A stretch of 64,000 nucleotides of DNA from Acidovorax sp. Root219 (GTDB taxonomy: Bacteria > Pseudomonadota > Gammaproteobacteria > Burkholderiales > Burkholderiaceae_C): NCBI RefSeq assembly GCF_001428665.1, contig NZ_LMIJ01000030.1, positions 213,195 to 277,194 of the forward strand, in the 5' to 3' direction. Positions 8,716 to 19,656 of this stretch are shown here, piece after piece. How positions within the stretch are numbered: the first letter of the stretch is position 1; each line of letters begins with the position of its first letter. The notes below the pieces were generated by a model that worked only from the letters and a program-made list of their open reading frames with translations, searched no databases and had not been told where the DNA came from. The translations under genes and the position numbers were made by a program.

Positions 8716-9969
8716 ATGGATTTTTCAGGAATGTCGACCACGACTATGGTTGTGGCCATGACTTATTCCCGAGAAAACACTTCGACGTCACCCGCAGCGC
8801 CCTTGGCCGGGGTCTCCGTCATTGATCTGGGCCAATACATTGCAGGCCCCGGTGCCGCGATGGCGCTGGCGGATTTGGGGGCCACGGTGATCAAGGTCGA
8901 GCCGATGACGGGCGATCAGGCACGCCATGTGGGGAGATATGGCGAGGCCATGGTGAGGGCTTACAACCGGGGCAAACGGTCCATCGCGCTGGACCTCAAG
9001 AGCGAGTCGGGCCGGGAAGTTGCTTGGCGTCTCATCGCCCAATGCGACGTGGTCGTGCAAAACCTGCGCCCGGGCGCAGTCGAGAAGCTCGGCCTGGGCC
9101 CTACGCAGGTGCATGCTCGTTATCCTCGGGTTATCTACCTGTCGATCTCGGGTTTTGGCAGCGAGGGGCCGTCGAGCGAACGCCCCGGTTACGACATTGC
9201 GGCGCAGGCGGAGAGCGGCCTTATGTCCGTCACGGGTGAGGCTGATCGCCCGCCGCAAAAGGTGGGTGTGCCGATCATCGATGCTGCTGCAGCGGACCTG
9301 GGGGCCCAGGCCGTCCTGGCGGCCCTCTATGGACGCGAACGCAGCGGCGTGGGCGAGACGCTGGAGGTGTCGCTGCTGGAGACTGCCCTCCATCTTCAGG
9401 CGGCCACCTGGTGCGAATACCTGGGTGGCGGGCCAGAGCCCACCCGCATCGGACATGGTCAGCCCAACAACGCGCCCGCAGCCGAGGTCGTGGCCACGCG
9501 AGATGGCCACATCGTGCTTTCCGCCTACGTTGAGGATCATTGGAAGCGCTTTTGCCGGGCCTTGGACCGGGAAGAACTGGTCCAAGACTCGCGCTTCTCC
9601 AGCAACGAGCAACGCGTTGCCCACCGCGCCGAATTGCGTCACGTGCTCGATGAATGCCTCTCGGCCTACACCAGCGACGCGGCCGTCCAGATGCTCAGCC
9701 AGCACCAGATTGTTGCTGGGGCAGTGCGGCCTTACCGCGATGTACTGACCAACGCGGACGTGATGGCTACCGGTATCTTCGTGGACTCCGCGTCGAGCGA
9801 CGGCGAAGGGTATCGGGCCTTGGGACGGCCGTATCGCATGGGCAGCGGTCCACGGCCCACACCCGCCGCGGCGCCAGATTGCGGGGCGGACAGTGCGGAA
9901 CTGCTCGCCGAGTTAGGTTACTCGGCGCACGACATTGCCACATTCCGTGAATCCGGGGTGGTGGCATGA
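8716..9969 (+). CDS. family III CoA-transferase (CaiB/BaiF)
   Basis: Up to 417 residues. The family opening PLAGVSVIDLGQYIAGP is followed by LADLGATVIKVE, NRGKRSIALDL and a DVVVQNLRPGAVEKLGLG block. RPGYDIAAQAESGLMSVTG and the KVGVPIIDAAAAD segment, whose Asp is the candidate acyl-anhydride-forming residue, come next. Such enzymes move CoA between carboxylic acids in the cytoplasm and often activate a substrate for degradation. The start is uncertain: ATGs at 8716, 8731, 8746 and 8758 are all in frame with poor ribosome sites, and 8758 best fits family N-termini. The stop overlaps the next start by 4 bp. Confidence 0.9.
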   Translation: MDFSGMSTTTMVVAMTYSRENTSTSPAAPLAGVSVIDLGQYIAGPGAAMALADLGATVIKVEPMTGDQARHVGRYGEAMVRAYNRGKRSIALDLKSESGREVAWRLIAQCDVVVQNLRPGAVEKLGLGPTQVHARYPRVIYLSISGFGSEGPSSERPGYDIAAQAESGLMSVTGEADRPPQKVGVPIIDAAAADLGAQAVLAALYGRERSGVGETLEVSLLETALHLQAATWCEYLGGGPEPTRIGHGQPNNAPAAEVVATRDGHIVLSAYVEDHWKRFCRALDREELVQDSRFSSNEQRVAHRAELRHVLDECLSAYTSDAAVQMLSQHQIVAGAVRPYRDVLTNADVMATGIFVDSASSDGEGYRALGRPYRMGSGPRPTPAAAPDCGADSAELLAELGYSAHDIATFRESGVVA

Positions 9970-11249
9970 ACATGACTCCTGCCTTCTCCACTACCGAGAC
10001 GCCATCGCATGGCAACGCACGTGCTGCGGTGCAGCAGACTTTGCCGCTGTTCGAGATGATGCGCATGCGCGCTGCAACCACGGCGCGCCGCCATCCCGTT
10101 CAGGGTTTCGCGAGCGACAACCGTGCTTCGCACATGCGCTGGATGAACCATTTCACCCACACCCACCGCCGAATCGGGCCGGAAGACCGCGAAGTGGTCA
10201 GTCCCAACAACGACACCGTCTTCAGCAATGCGTGGCTGGATCTGTCCCGAGGGCCCGTGCTCATTGACACGCCAGACATGGGTGAGCGTTACTGGACATT
10301 GGGCTTGCTCGACGCATGGACCAACCCGTTTGCTTACGTAGGGCGCCGCACCACCGGGAACCGGCGCCAGCGCACGCTGGTGCATGGCCCTGCCTGGCAT
10401 GGCCCGGTGCCCGACGGCGTGGACAACGTGATCGCCGCGCCGGGCGAGGATGTCTGGGTGATCGGACGCCTCCTGGTGGACGATCGTCCCGATGACCTGG
10501 AACAGGCTGCCGCGCTGCAACGCGGGATCTCCACGCACCGGCTGGACGGCGGGGAGGCCGCCTTTCGGGTGGACACGGGTCTCGATGGCCGCGCGGGGCA
10601 TGCGCCGGATGCCGCGCTCTACCGCGCCACGATCGACGAGGCCCTGGCCCGCAACCCGGTGCCGATGGGGGAGAGCCTGTGTTGGCCAGTGGATGAGGGA
10701 GCTCTTGCGGACGCACTGCCACTGGTGTACGAGGAGCTTCGCCAGAAGGCCCAGCCGCACGCTCTTGGGGGTGGCTGGGCGCTGCCCGTCGCGGTGCGAA
10801 CGCACTGGGGCGCAGACGTGGCGATGCGCGCGCGCGTCGCGCGCAACTTCATCGGTGCACTGGGCATCGAGGAGGCCATGTACCCAACGGCGGAGGTGGA
10901 CGCCGATGGCGCGCTGCTCAACGGGTCGCACGCCTACGAGCTGCACTTCGAGCCAGGCGCTGTGCCGGAGGTGGACGCCTTCTGGTCGCTCACGCTGTAC
11001 CGGCGAAGCGACTGCCTGCTGGTGGCCAACCCAGCGCACCGCTATTCGGTTGGCGATCGCCTGCCTGGTCTGCTGAGGGGTGCGGACGGAAGCCTTTCCA
11101 TCCGAATTCAGGCAGAGGACCCGGGCCCGGCGCACAACTGGCTGCCCGCCCCACCCGGAGAGGAGTTCTTCCTGGTCCTTCGTCTCTATCAGCCCAGACT
11201 TCGACACCGAGAGTTCCGGTTTCCATACCCGCCCTTGCGCCGTCTGTAG
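9966..11249 (+). CDS. DUF1254/DUF1214 domain protein
   Basis: A 427-residue protein with the paired DUF1254 (N-terminal, EVVSPNNDTVFSNAWLDLSRGPVLI ... DMGERYWTLGLLDAW) and DUF1214 (C-terminal, FEPGAVPEVDAFWSLTLYRRSDCLLV) domains. Family members are mostly exported and of unknown function. This one has no signal peptide, starting MNMTPAFSTTETPSHGNA, which suggests a cytosolic version. It is translationally coupled to the CoA-transferase upstream (ATGA overlap) and followed 39 bp later by a Bug receptor. It is presumably part of the same catabolic route, but I cannot name a reaction. Confidence 0.85.
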   Translation: MNMTPAFSTTETPSHGNARAAVQQTLPLFEMMRMRAATTARRHPVQGFASDNRASHMRWMNHFTHTHRRIGPEDREVVSPNNDTVFSNAWLDLSRGPVLIDTPDMGERYWTLGLLDAWTNPFAYVGRRTTGNRRQRTLVHGPAWHGPVPDGVDNVIAAPGEDVWVIGRLLVDDRPDDLEQAAALQRGISTHRLDGGEAAFRVDTGLDGRAGHAPDAALYRATIDEALARNPVPMGESLCWPVDEGALADALPLVYEELRQKAQPHALGGGWALPVAVRTHWGADVAMRARVARNFIGALGIEEAMYPTAEVDADGALLNGSHAYELHFEPGAVPEVDAFWSLTLYRRSDCLLVANPAHRYSVGDRLPGLLRGADGSLSIRIQAEDPGPAHNWLPAPPGEEFFLVLRLYQPRLRHREFRFPYPPLRRL

Positions 11250-11288
11250 CACGGCCGCCCTTCGACACAACCACAACAGGAGACAGAC

Positions 11289-12308
11289 ATGACCTTGCAC
11301 CATCGGGCTTTGAACACCCTTGCATCAACGCGGCTCCAGCGCCGCACCGTGCTCGCCACGATGGCCGCCGGCTTGGCGTCGGGCACCGGCCTGCTAGCGC
11401 ATGCGCAGGCGGACTGGCCCACGCGGCCGGTCAAGTTGATCTCGCCTTACGCAGCGGGCGGGGCCAGTGACCTCTCGGCCCGAGTGCTGGGCGAGTACCT
11501 GGCCAAGGTCCTGGGCCAGCAGTTTGTCGTCGAAAACAAGCCTGGGGCGGGCACTCGGCTGGGGACCGAGTTCGTGGCGCGCGCGCCCGCCGATGGCTAC
11601 ACCGTTCTCTATGTGGCGGCGCCCTATGCAACGGCCGAGGCGCTTTACGGAAAGGGCCTGAGCTACCAGCGCGAGCAACTGCGCCCCATCGCGATGGCCA
11701 TGCACGCGCCCTTGTTCCTGATCGTCAATGCGCAGACTCAGATAAAGGGCGTGCGCGATCTGGTCGCGTTCGCCAAGACCCGCCCGGGGGGCATCAACAT
11801 TGGCACGCCTGGCGCGGGGTCGCAGCCCCACCTGGCTGGCGAACTGCTTTTGCGTGAAGCCGGCATTGAGGGCATCAACGTCCACATGAAAGGGGATTCC
11901 GTCGCCTACTCGGAGTTATTGGGGGGGCGCCTCGATGCCACCCTGACGGCGATCAGTACGGCGCTGCCCCACATCGCGGCCGGCAAGTTGCGGGTGCTGG
12001 GCGTGGCCTCCGAAAAACGCAGTGCGCTATATCCGGCAGCCCCTACGATTCGCGAACAGGGCTTTCAGGGGGTGGTCGCGTCCGGGTGGTACGGCTTCAT
12101 GGTGCCAGCCGCCACGCCAGGGGATGTGGTGGCGAAGCTGCAAGCGACCATCTTGCGGGCACTGGACGACTCCACCATTAAACAGAAGCTGCTCGACATG
12201 GGCCTGGAGGCCAGCGGCGCGCCCGGAGCCAAGTTCGCGACGTACATCGACGACCAGACACGCAAGTGGACCGGTGTGATCCGTGATGCCAACATCAAGA
12301 TCGATTGA
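11289..12308 (+). CDS. Bug/TctC-family periplasmic receptor
   Basis: A 339-residue Bug receptor. The N-terminus is long and carries a twin-arginine-like stretch (LQRRTVLATMAAGLASG), which may direct Tat or Sec export and ends near LAHAQA. The mature start DWPTRPVKLISPYAAGGASD, VENKPGAGTRLG and PADGYTVLYV are family landmarks. An AGGAG site precedes the ATG. It sits between the DUF1254 gene and the carboxylesterase gene (4 bp gap), so it likely binds the compound, or the acid product, that this operon handles. Confidence 0.92.
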   Translation: MTLHHRALNTLASTRLQRRTVLATMAAGLASGTGLLAHAQADWPTRPVKLISPYAAGGASDLSARVLGEYLAKVLGQQFVVENKPGAGTRLGTEFVARAPADGYTVLYVAAPYATAEALYGKGLSYQREQLRPIAMAMHAPLFLIVNAQTQIKGVRDLVAFAKTRPGGINIGTPGAGSQPHLAGELLLREAGIEGINVHMKGDSVAYSELLGGRLDATLTAISTALPHIAAGKLRVLGVASEKRSALYPAAPTIREQGFQGVVASGWYGFMVPAATPGDVVAKLQATILRALDDSTIKQKLLDMGLEASGAPGAKFATYIDDQTRKWTGVIRDANIKID

Positions 12309-12312
12309 GCGC

Positions 12313-14058
12313 ATGATGAAATCCTCCTCGACTTGCTGGGCTCTCGCCATTGGCGCACTGTTGACGCTCAACGCCTGCACCCACACGCCCGCCGTGAACA
12401 CGGGCCTACAGCGACCCACGGCCTTTGGTCCGGTGGTCGGCGCCGAGGATGCATCGGTCGGTGGCGTCTACAGCTGGAAAGGTATTCCCTATGCGGCAGC
12501 GCCAGTGGGGCAGCGCCGCTGGCGAGCACCTGAGGATCCGCCCGCATGGACGCAACCACGTGCGGCGACGTCGTTTGCGAACGCATGCGTGCAGACAGGC
12601 CGACTGTATGGGCCGGGCTTGAACAATCGATACGACGCCACCATCGGCAGCACGCTGGGCCAGACATTGGGCTCGGAGGACTGCCTCTACCTCAACATCT
12701 GGGCGCCCACCGCTTCCGCGTCGACCCCGAGGCCCGTCATCGTTTGGGTCCACGGCGGCAGCAATATCACCGGCTACACCGCGGACCCGGTGTACGACGG
12801 TGCCGCGCTGGCACGTGCTACCGGCTCGGTCGTGGTGTCGGTCGCCTACCGGCTTGGCGTCTTCGGGTTCCTGGACCTTGCACCGTTGAAGACGGGTGAG
12901 GCCGCCACCGACTCAGGCAACTTCGCGCTGCTCGACATCGTGAAGTCGCTGGAATTCGTCCAGCACAATATCGGCGGCTTTGGCGGCGACCCTGGCCGGG
13001 TCGCGTTGATGGGTGAGTCCGCCGGGGCGGTCAACGTGTACGCGCTACTCACCTCGCCCATGGTGGTCTCCAGGCCCACGCCCTTGTTTCACCGGTTGGT
13101 GGCGCTCAGCGGGGGTATTTCATCGGCAGCCACGCTGCCGCCGGGCTCCTTTGCAACCATCCTTCCCCGCAGCGTGTGGGCGACGCGAGGAAACGCCTTA
13201 CTGACTCATTCCCTCTTGGCCGACGGTGTAGCCGCTGATCGGCCTGCAGCAGAGGCACACATTGCTTCGCGCACGCCCCAGCAGCTGGCTGCCTACCTAC
13301 GCGGGCTATCACCCGACGCCATCTTGACCACCGTGCTCAGGCGGCTTGCACCGCTGGGACTTTCGGCTGCCAACCCGATCCCCGACGGATACGTCGTGCC
13401 TGCGGATCCCATAGCTGCAATCCGCGCCGGCCGTTACGTCAAGGTGCCGGTATTGGCGGGGAATACGCGCGACGAAAGCAAACTATTTCCTGCCTTGCTG
13501 GCAACTCGGCCAGCCTTTGGCGGCACCAGCGGCCGCCTGCTCGATGACGCCGCGGTGTTCAAGCGGGTCCATGGCTACCAGCCTGACGCCCCACCCGCCA
13601 GCCGTATCGAGGATTGGGTGCCTGCGCAATACCTGCCGGTGGACGCGCCGACGACAGGGCTGAACGCACGCATCGCAGAGCTCGACCGCAACTGGTTCTT
13701 TGCATTTCGGGATGATGTGCTCAATGCGCTCAAATCTCGCCAACCCGATGTTTGGCACTACCGCTTTGACTGGGATGAACTGCCGCCGCCTTTTGACAAG
13801 GTCTATGGCGCGGCACACAGTTTTGACCTGCCGTTCATCTTCGGCAATTTCGGGACATCGCTCTATTCGAGCATCTCGTTCAATCGGGCGAACAAGGCGG
13901 GCCGGCTCGACTTGTCGGCAAAGATGATTCAGAGTATCGGCAGCTTTGCGCAGGACGGGGACCCCAACAGCCCAAGTCTGGGCTCCGCCTGGCCTGCGTG
14001 GCCCCGTTCACTGGTTTTTGATTCAAGCCTCGAAGCGGCCCGGTTGGGGGTGGAATGA
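12313..14058 (+). CDS. type B carboxylesterase, predicted lipoprotein
   Basis: A 581-residue alpha/beta hydrolase. The start at 12313 gives a lipoprotein signal with lipobox LNAC (Cys22). An in-frame ATG at 12283 would overlap the Bug gene and spoil the signal. Carboxylesterase B marks are SEDCLYLNIW, the oxyanion HGGSN near 147-151, the nucleophile elbow GESAG (Ser236) and GAAHSFDLPF with the catalytic His near 502. It should hydrolyse a carboxylic ester outside the cytoplasm, tethered to the membrane. Being last in a CoA-transferase / Bug operon, it probably releases the acid that the receptor binds and the CoA-transferase activates. That chain is inference. Confidence 0.9.
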   Translation: MMKSSSTCWALAIGALLTLNACTHTPAVNTGLQRPTAFGPVVGAEDASVGGVYSWKGIPYAAAPVGQRRWRAPEDPPAWTQPRAATSFANACVQTGRLYGPGLNNRYDATIGSTLGQTLGSEDCLYLNIWAPTASASTPRPVIVWVHGGSNITGYTADPVYDGAALARATGSVVVSVAYRLGVFGFLDLAPLKTGEAATDSGNFALLDIVKSLEFVQHNIGGFGGDPGRVALMGESAGAVNVYALLTSPMVVSRPTPLFHRLVALSGGISSAATLPPGSFATILPRSVWATRGNALLTHSLLADGVAADRPAAEAHIASRTPQQLAAYLRGLSPDAILTTVLRRLAPLGLSAANPIPDGYVVPADPIAAIRAGRYVKVPVLAGNTRDESKLFPALLATRPAFGGTSGRLLDDAAVFKRVHGYQPDAPPASRIEDWVPAQYLPVDAPTTGLNARIAELDRNWFFAFRDDVLNALKSRQPDVWHYRFDWDELPPPFDKVYGAAHSFDLPFIFGNFGTSLYSSISFNRANKAGRLDLSAKMIQSIGSFAQDGDPNSPSLGSAWPAWPRSLVFDSSLEAARLGVE

Positions 14059-14209
14059 GACTGGGTGTTCTCGAACGGACTTCATGGCCTCGCTCGGAGA
14101 CAAGAAGCTCCGCTGATTTTCACAATGCAGGACATGCCCGACGGACCGTCCTTTCATCCGACGGACATTATTTGTTGTAGTCAGGGGGGCGGCCGCGACA
14201 GGCGCGCCG

Positions 14210-16117
<1,908 letters not shown>

Positions 16118-16214
16118 GGATTGTTGCTCCTGTTGGATAAGTGGCGCAATGGTAGGCAGCGCCCATCGGAATTAGTGATTGATATTCATATAAAAATGAA
16201 CTTAAATTTCACCA

Positions 16215-16231
16215 ATTTCATTGAATGAAAT
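16215..16231. promoter_or_regulatory. palindrome upstream of Lrp/AsnC gene, candidate operator
   Basis: ATTTCATT-G-AATGAAAT, a perfect 8-bp inverted repeat around one central base, in an AT-rich stretch ending 14 bp before the Lrp/AsnC start codon. Lrp-family proteins commonly bind AT-rich palindromes of this size and repress their own genes, so autoregulation is likely. It could also influence the divergent glmS. Confidence 0.5.
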
Positions 16232-16245
16232 AAAATTCCAAAACA

Positions 16246-16743
16246 ATGGAAGTTTCGGAACCTATCACACTGGACCACACTGATCTGCAGCTGCTGAACC
16301 TGCTACAGGCTGATGCCAGCCAGAGCAACCAGGCCCTGGCCGAGCAGGTGCATGTGTCCCCGCCCACCTGCCTTCGCCGGGTCAAGCGGCTGCACGACGT
16401 GGGTCTGATCGAGCGGCAGGTGGCCCTGCTGCAGCCGGACCGCCTGGCCGCCGTGCAGGGCCATGGCCTGGCCTGCATCGTCGAAGTGTCGCTGGATCGG
16501 CAGGACGCGCAGGCGCTGGACGCCTTCGAGGCACGCGCGGTGGCGCACCCGGCCGTTCAGCAGTGCTGGCGCGTGTCGCCCGGCCCGGACTTCATCCTGG
16601 TAGCGCACACGCGCGACATGCCGGGCTACCTGGCGCTGTCGCAGCAGCTGTTCACGGGCGACGCCAATGTGCGCAACGTGAAGGCCTTCTTCAGCACCAA
16701 ACGCGCCAAGTTCAGCACGGCCATCCCGGTGCAGGCGCGGTAG
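16246..16743 (+). CDS. Lrp/AsnC-family transcriptional regulator
   Basis: A 165-residue, full-length Lrp/AsnC protein. The N-terminal helix-turn-helix (LLNLLQADASQSNQALAEQV, then SPPTCLRRVKRLHDVGLI) leads to the C-terminal RAM ligand-binding domain, with FILVAHTRDMPGYLALSQQL and the closing VKAFFSTKRAKFSTAIPV. Such proteins sense small molecules, usually amino acids, and form octamers. It is divergent from glmS with a perfect palindrome just upstream. The effector is unknown. Confidence 0.93.
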   Translation: MEVSEPITLDHTDLQLLNLLQADASQSNQALAEQVHVSPPTCLRRVKRLHDVGLIERQVALLQPDRLAAVQGHGLACIVEVSLDRQDAQALDAFEARAVAHPAVQQCWRVSPGPDFILVAHTRDMPGYLALSQQLFTGDANVRNVKAFFSTKRAKFSTAIPVQAR

Positions 16744-16897
16744 CGGCCGCACCGGCCGCAGGGCACGGGGCCAGCCGGGCCACCAACCGGGCCATAAAAG
16801 CACGCCATTTCCCGCTGGCCTCTACCGCCGGGTAAAGGTAAGCTCTCCGTGCACTCCTCATATAGCGGCCCAACCGCCTGCGCCAGCATTTCCATCC

Positions 16898-17974
16898 ATG
16901 GCCACCTACGAACAACAGATGCCCCGGCGCGTTTACCCCCTGCGCGTGCTCGGCATGGGCCTGGGCGGTGTGGTGGTGGCGGTGGTGCTGTGGCAGCGCC
17001 AAGCATCCCTCCTCGCCTGGCTGGGCATGGTGTTGCCGTGCTTCGTATGGCCCCACCTGGCCTACCAGCTGTCACGGCGCAGCGCTGACCCGTACCGCGC
17101 CGAGATCCGCAACCTGCTCGCCGACTCGGCCCTGGCAGCGGCCCTGGTGCCGCTGATGCACTTCAGCCTGCTGCCCAGCGTGCTGCTGTGCACGCTGACC
17201 CTGGTGGACAAGATCACCACCGGCATCCGCGGCCTGTGGGCCCGGTCGATTCCGGCCATGCTCGCAGGGGGAGCAGCCAGCGCGGCGCTCACGGGCGTGC
17301 ACTGGGCGCCCGAGAGCCCCCTGCCCATCATCCTGGCCTGTCTGCCGGTCATGGCATTGCACACCCTTTCGGTCAGCATGGTCAGCTACCGACTCATCCG
17401 CAAGGTGTCGCAGCAGAACCTGCTGCTCGACGAACTGCGCCGCGTGGACACGCTGACGGGCCTGTACGGCCGTGGCCACTGGCAGGAGCAGGCCGAGGCC
17501 GCGCTGCGCCGCCACCACACGGGCCTGGACGCGGCCTGCATGCTGATGATGGACATCGACAATTTCAAGCAGATCAACGACCAGCACGGCCACACCGTGG
17601 GCGACGAGGTGATCCGCGCGGTGGCCCATGTGGTGCGCGGCAATGTGCGCGCAACGGACTGCGCGGGCCGCTATGGTGGCGATGAGATCGCCATTCTCCT
17701 GGCCGGCATGGAAACGGCAGAGGCGGTGGCCGTGGCCGAACGCATCCGCGCGCAGACCGAGGCCATTCGCTTGCGCGACATGCCGGCGCTGCGCATGACC
17801 GCCAGCATCGGCGTGGCGGCCGCGCATACCCGGCACGGTGCGCTGCGTGCCTGGATGGATGCGGCCGACGCCGCGCTCTACGTGGCCAAGAACGCCGGGC
17901 GCAACCGCGTCACGGACAGCTCGACCGATGCGGGTTCCGCTGCGGCGCCGCAACCGGCCACCTCAGACCGCTGA
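16898..17974 (+). CDS. MASE2-domain diguanylate cyclase (GGDEI variant)
   Basis: A 358-residue membrane protein. Residues 10-125 are a MASE2 sensor domain, with hydrophobic segments near 17-33, 38-56, 80-102 and 142-163 and the family block WPHLAY ... DPYRAEIRNLL. A GGDEF domain follows (DTLTGLYGRGHW, MDIDNFKQINDQHGHTVGD). The active-site loop reads GGDEI (260-264) instead of GGDEF, and an RATD inhibitory site lies five residues upstream (251-254). Ile at the last position may be tolerated, so cyclic di-GMP synthesis is likely but not certain. The 3' end overlaps the convergent cobF by 12 bp. Confidence 0.92.
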   Translation: MATYEQQMPRRVYPLRVLGMGLGGVVVAVVLWQRQASLLAWLGMVLPCFVWPHLAYQLSRRSADPYRAEIRNLLADSALAAALVPLMHFSLLPSVLLCTLTLVDKITTGIRGLWARSIPAMLAGGAASAALTGVHWAPESPLPIILACLPVMALHTLSVSMVSYRLIRKVSQQNLLLDELRRVDTLTGLYGRGHWQEQAEAALRRHHTGLDAACMLMMDIDNFKQINDQHGHTVGDEVIRAVAHVVRGNVRATDCAGRYGGDEIAILLAGMETAEAVAVAERIRAQTEAIRLRDMPALRMTASIGVAAAHTRHGALRAWMDAADAALYVAKNAGRNRVTDSSTDAGSAAAPQPATSDR

Positions 17975-18814
17975 TACCGGCGGGCCTTCGGTGGCAGGCA
18001 GCCCAGATGCGCGCCGCAACAGGTAGATATCCATGAGCCAGCCATGCTGGGCGCGCGCCGCAGCGCGGGTGCGCTCGATGCGCGGGCCGGCCTCGGCCAG
18101 GGGGCCGCTGTCCAGCAGTTGCTGGGGCATGCCCAGGTAGGCGCCCCACCAGATGTGCAGGCCTTCGGGGGGCAATCCCATGAAGCTGCACTGCCCGTCG
18201 AGCATCACCACGGCTGTGTCCACGCCTGCAGGCCAGCCCTGCTCGCGCAGTTGCCGGCCGGTGGTCACCACGAAGGGCTGGCCAATGTCGTTGAGCGGCA
18301 CCGCATGGGCGGCGGCCAGCGCCTGCACCGAGGTGATGCCGGCCACCACGTCCACACGCACCGGGGCGGGCTGCATGCGTGCCGCAATGCGCAGCGTGCT
18401 GTCGTACAAGGCCGGGTCTCCCCACACCAGCAGGGCGACGCGCAGGACCTTGGGCGCAGGCGCGTCGCCGGCAGCGGGCGCACCCAGGGCCTGAGCGATG
18501 GCGGCATGCCAGCAGCGGGCGATGGCAGCATGCCATTCGTCGACCTGGGCCAGGTAGTCGTCGCCCTGGCTGCGGCGCAGCGGCATGTCGAAACCGGCGA
18601 TGCGCGGTGCGGGCGCCACCAGCACCTCGTCGCACAGCGACTGGCGCAGTGCGGCGAGTTCGGCCTTGTCCTCGCCCTTGTGCGGCAGCAGGATCAGATC
18701 GGCCGCGTTCATGGCCGTGGTGGCCTGGCGGGTGAGGTGGTCGGGGTTGCCCGTGCCGATGCCGATCAGCGTCAGCGCCACCGGCGGCAGACCTTGGAAC
18801 GGACTGGTGCTCAT
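17963..18814 (-). CDS. cobF: precorrin-6A synthase (deacetylating), CobF
   Basis: A 283-residue tetrapyrrole methylase. It opens with LTLIGIGTGNPDHLTRQATTAMNAADLI, the glycine-rich entry of this fold, and has the CobF-type long middle region (QSLCDEVLVAPAPRIAGFDMPLRR). It methylates C-1 of precorrin-5 and removes the C-20 acetyl group to give precorrin-6A. CobF is specific to the aerobic cobalamin route, so it defines the type of cluster. The start overlaps the cobM stop (ATGA), and the end overlaps a convergent diguanylate cyclase gene by 12 bp. It is the last gene of the minus-strand cob run. Confidence 0.94.
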   Translation of the reverse strand: MSTSPFQGLPPVALTLIGIGTGNPDHLTRQATTAMNAADLILLPHKGEDKAELAALRQSLCDEVLVAPAPRIAGFDMPLRRSQGDDYLAQVDEWHAAIARCWHAAIAQALGAPAAGDAPAPKVLRVALLVWGDPALYDSTLRIAARMQPAPVRVDVVAGITSVQALAAAHAVPLNDIGQPFVVTTGRQLREQGWPAGVDTAVVMLDGQCSFMGLPPEGLHIWWGAYLGMPQQLLDSGPLAEAGPRIERTRAAARAQHGWLMDIYLLRRASGLPATEGPPVSAV

Positions 18815-19656
18815 GCCTTGGAGGCCTGGTCCAGCGGCTGGTCCCGGGCCGTGTCCAGCGCGGCGCCGGCAGGCATATCCACAGCCGGAAAACGCGGCGC
18901 CGTGCCCAGGGGCCGGTAGCGGCGGTCGTAGTCGGCGGCGTAGAGCCGGCTTTCGGCGAATGCCTCGGCTTGAAGACTGCGGCCCACCAGGATCAGCGCC
19001 GTGCGCTCCATGCTGGCGGCCACCGCCTGGGCCAGCCCGCCCACGGTGGTACGCACGACGGTTTCGTCGGGCCAGCTGGCGCGCCAGACGATGGCGGCCG
19101 GGCAGTCGGCGCCATAGTGCGGCAGCAGCTCGGCCTGCACCTTGTCGGCCAGGTGGATGGACAGATGGATGGCCAGCACCGCGCCCGTGGCGGCAAAGGC
19201 GGTCAGGTTCTCACCCTCTGGCATGGCAGTGGCCCGGCCCGAAGTGCGTGTCAGCACCACCGACTGGCACAGGCCGGGCAGCGTGAGCTCCGCGCCCAGC
19301 GCAGCGGCAGCGGCGGCAAAAGAGGGCACGCCCGGCGTCACGGTGTAGTCGATGCCTGCGGCGCGCAGGCGCCGCAGCTGCTCGCCCATGGCGGACCAGA
19401 CCGACAGGTCGCCCGAGTGCAGGCGGGCCACGTCCTGGCCGCGCGCGTGGGCGGCGGATATCTCGGCCATGATGGCATCGAGGTCCATGGCCGCAGTGTT
19501 GACGATGTGCGCGCGTGGCGGGCAGTGCGCGAGCAGCTCGCGCGGGATCAGCGAGCCGGCGTACAGACAGACCGGGCAGCGGCCCATGAGGTCGCGCCCC
19601 CGCACGGTGATGAGGTCGGCGGCGCCAGGGCCGGCGCCGATGAAATGCACGGTCAT
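18811..19656 (-). CDS. cobM: precorrin-4 C11-methyltransferase, CobM
   Basis: A 281-residue SAM-dependent tetrapyrrole methylase. It starts MTVHFIGAGPGAADLITVRG, and the YAGSLIPRELLAHCP segment and VARLHSGDLSVWSAMGEQL are hallmarks of CobM/CbiF. It methylates precorrin-4 at C-11. I chose the ATG at 19656 because it gives the conserved N-terminus and overlaps the cobE stop (ATGA); the frame is open far upstream without homology. Coupled to cobE before it and cobF after it. Confidence 0.95.
   Translation of the reverse strand: MTVHFIGAGPGAADLITVRGRDLMGRCPVCLYAGSLIPRELLAHCPPRAHIVNTAAMDLDAIMAEISAAHARGQDVARLHSGDLSVWSAMGEQLRRLRAAGIDYTVTPGVPSFAAAAAALGAELTLPGLCQSVVLTRTSGRATAMPEGENLTAFAATGAVLAIHLSIHLADKVQAELLPHYGADCPAAIVWRASWPDETVVRTTVGGLAQAVAASMERTALILVGRSLQAEAFAESRLYAADYDRRYRPLGTAPRFPAVDMPAGAALDTARDQPLDQASKA

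Noticed and set aside
14130..14170. Direct repeat CCGACGGAC spaced by 20 bp after the esterase gene
   Set aside because: Only two short copies, with no link to a gene start or mobile element; could be chance in GC-rich DNA.
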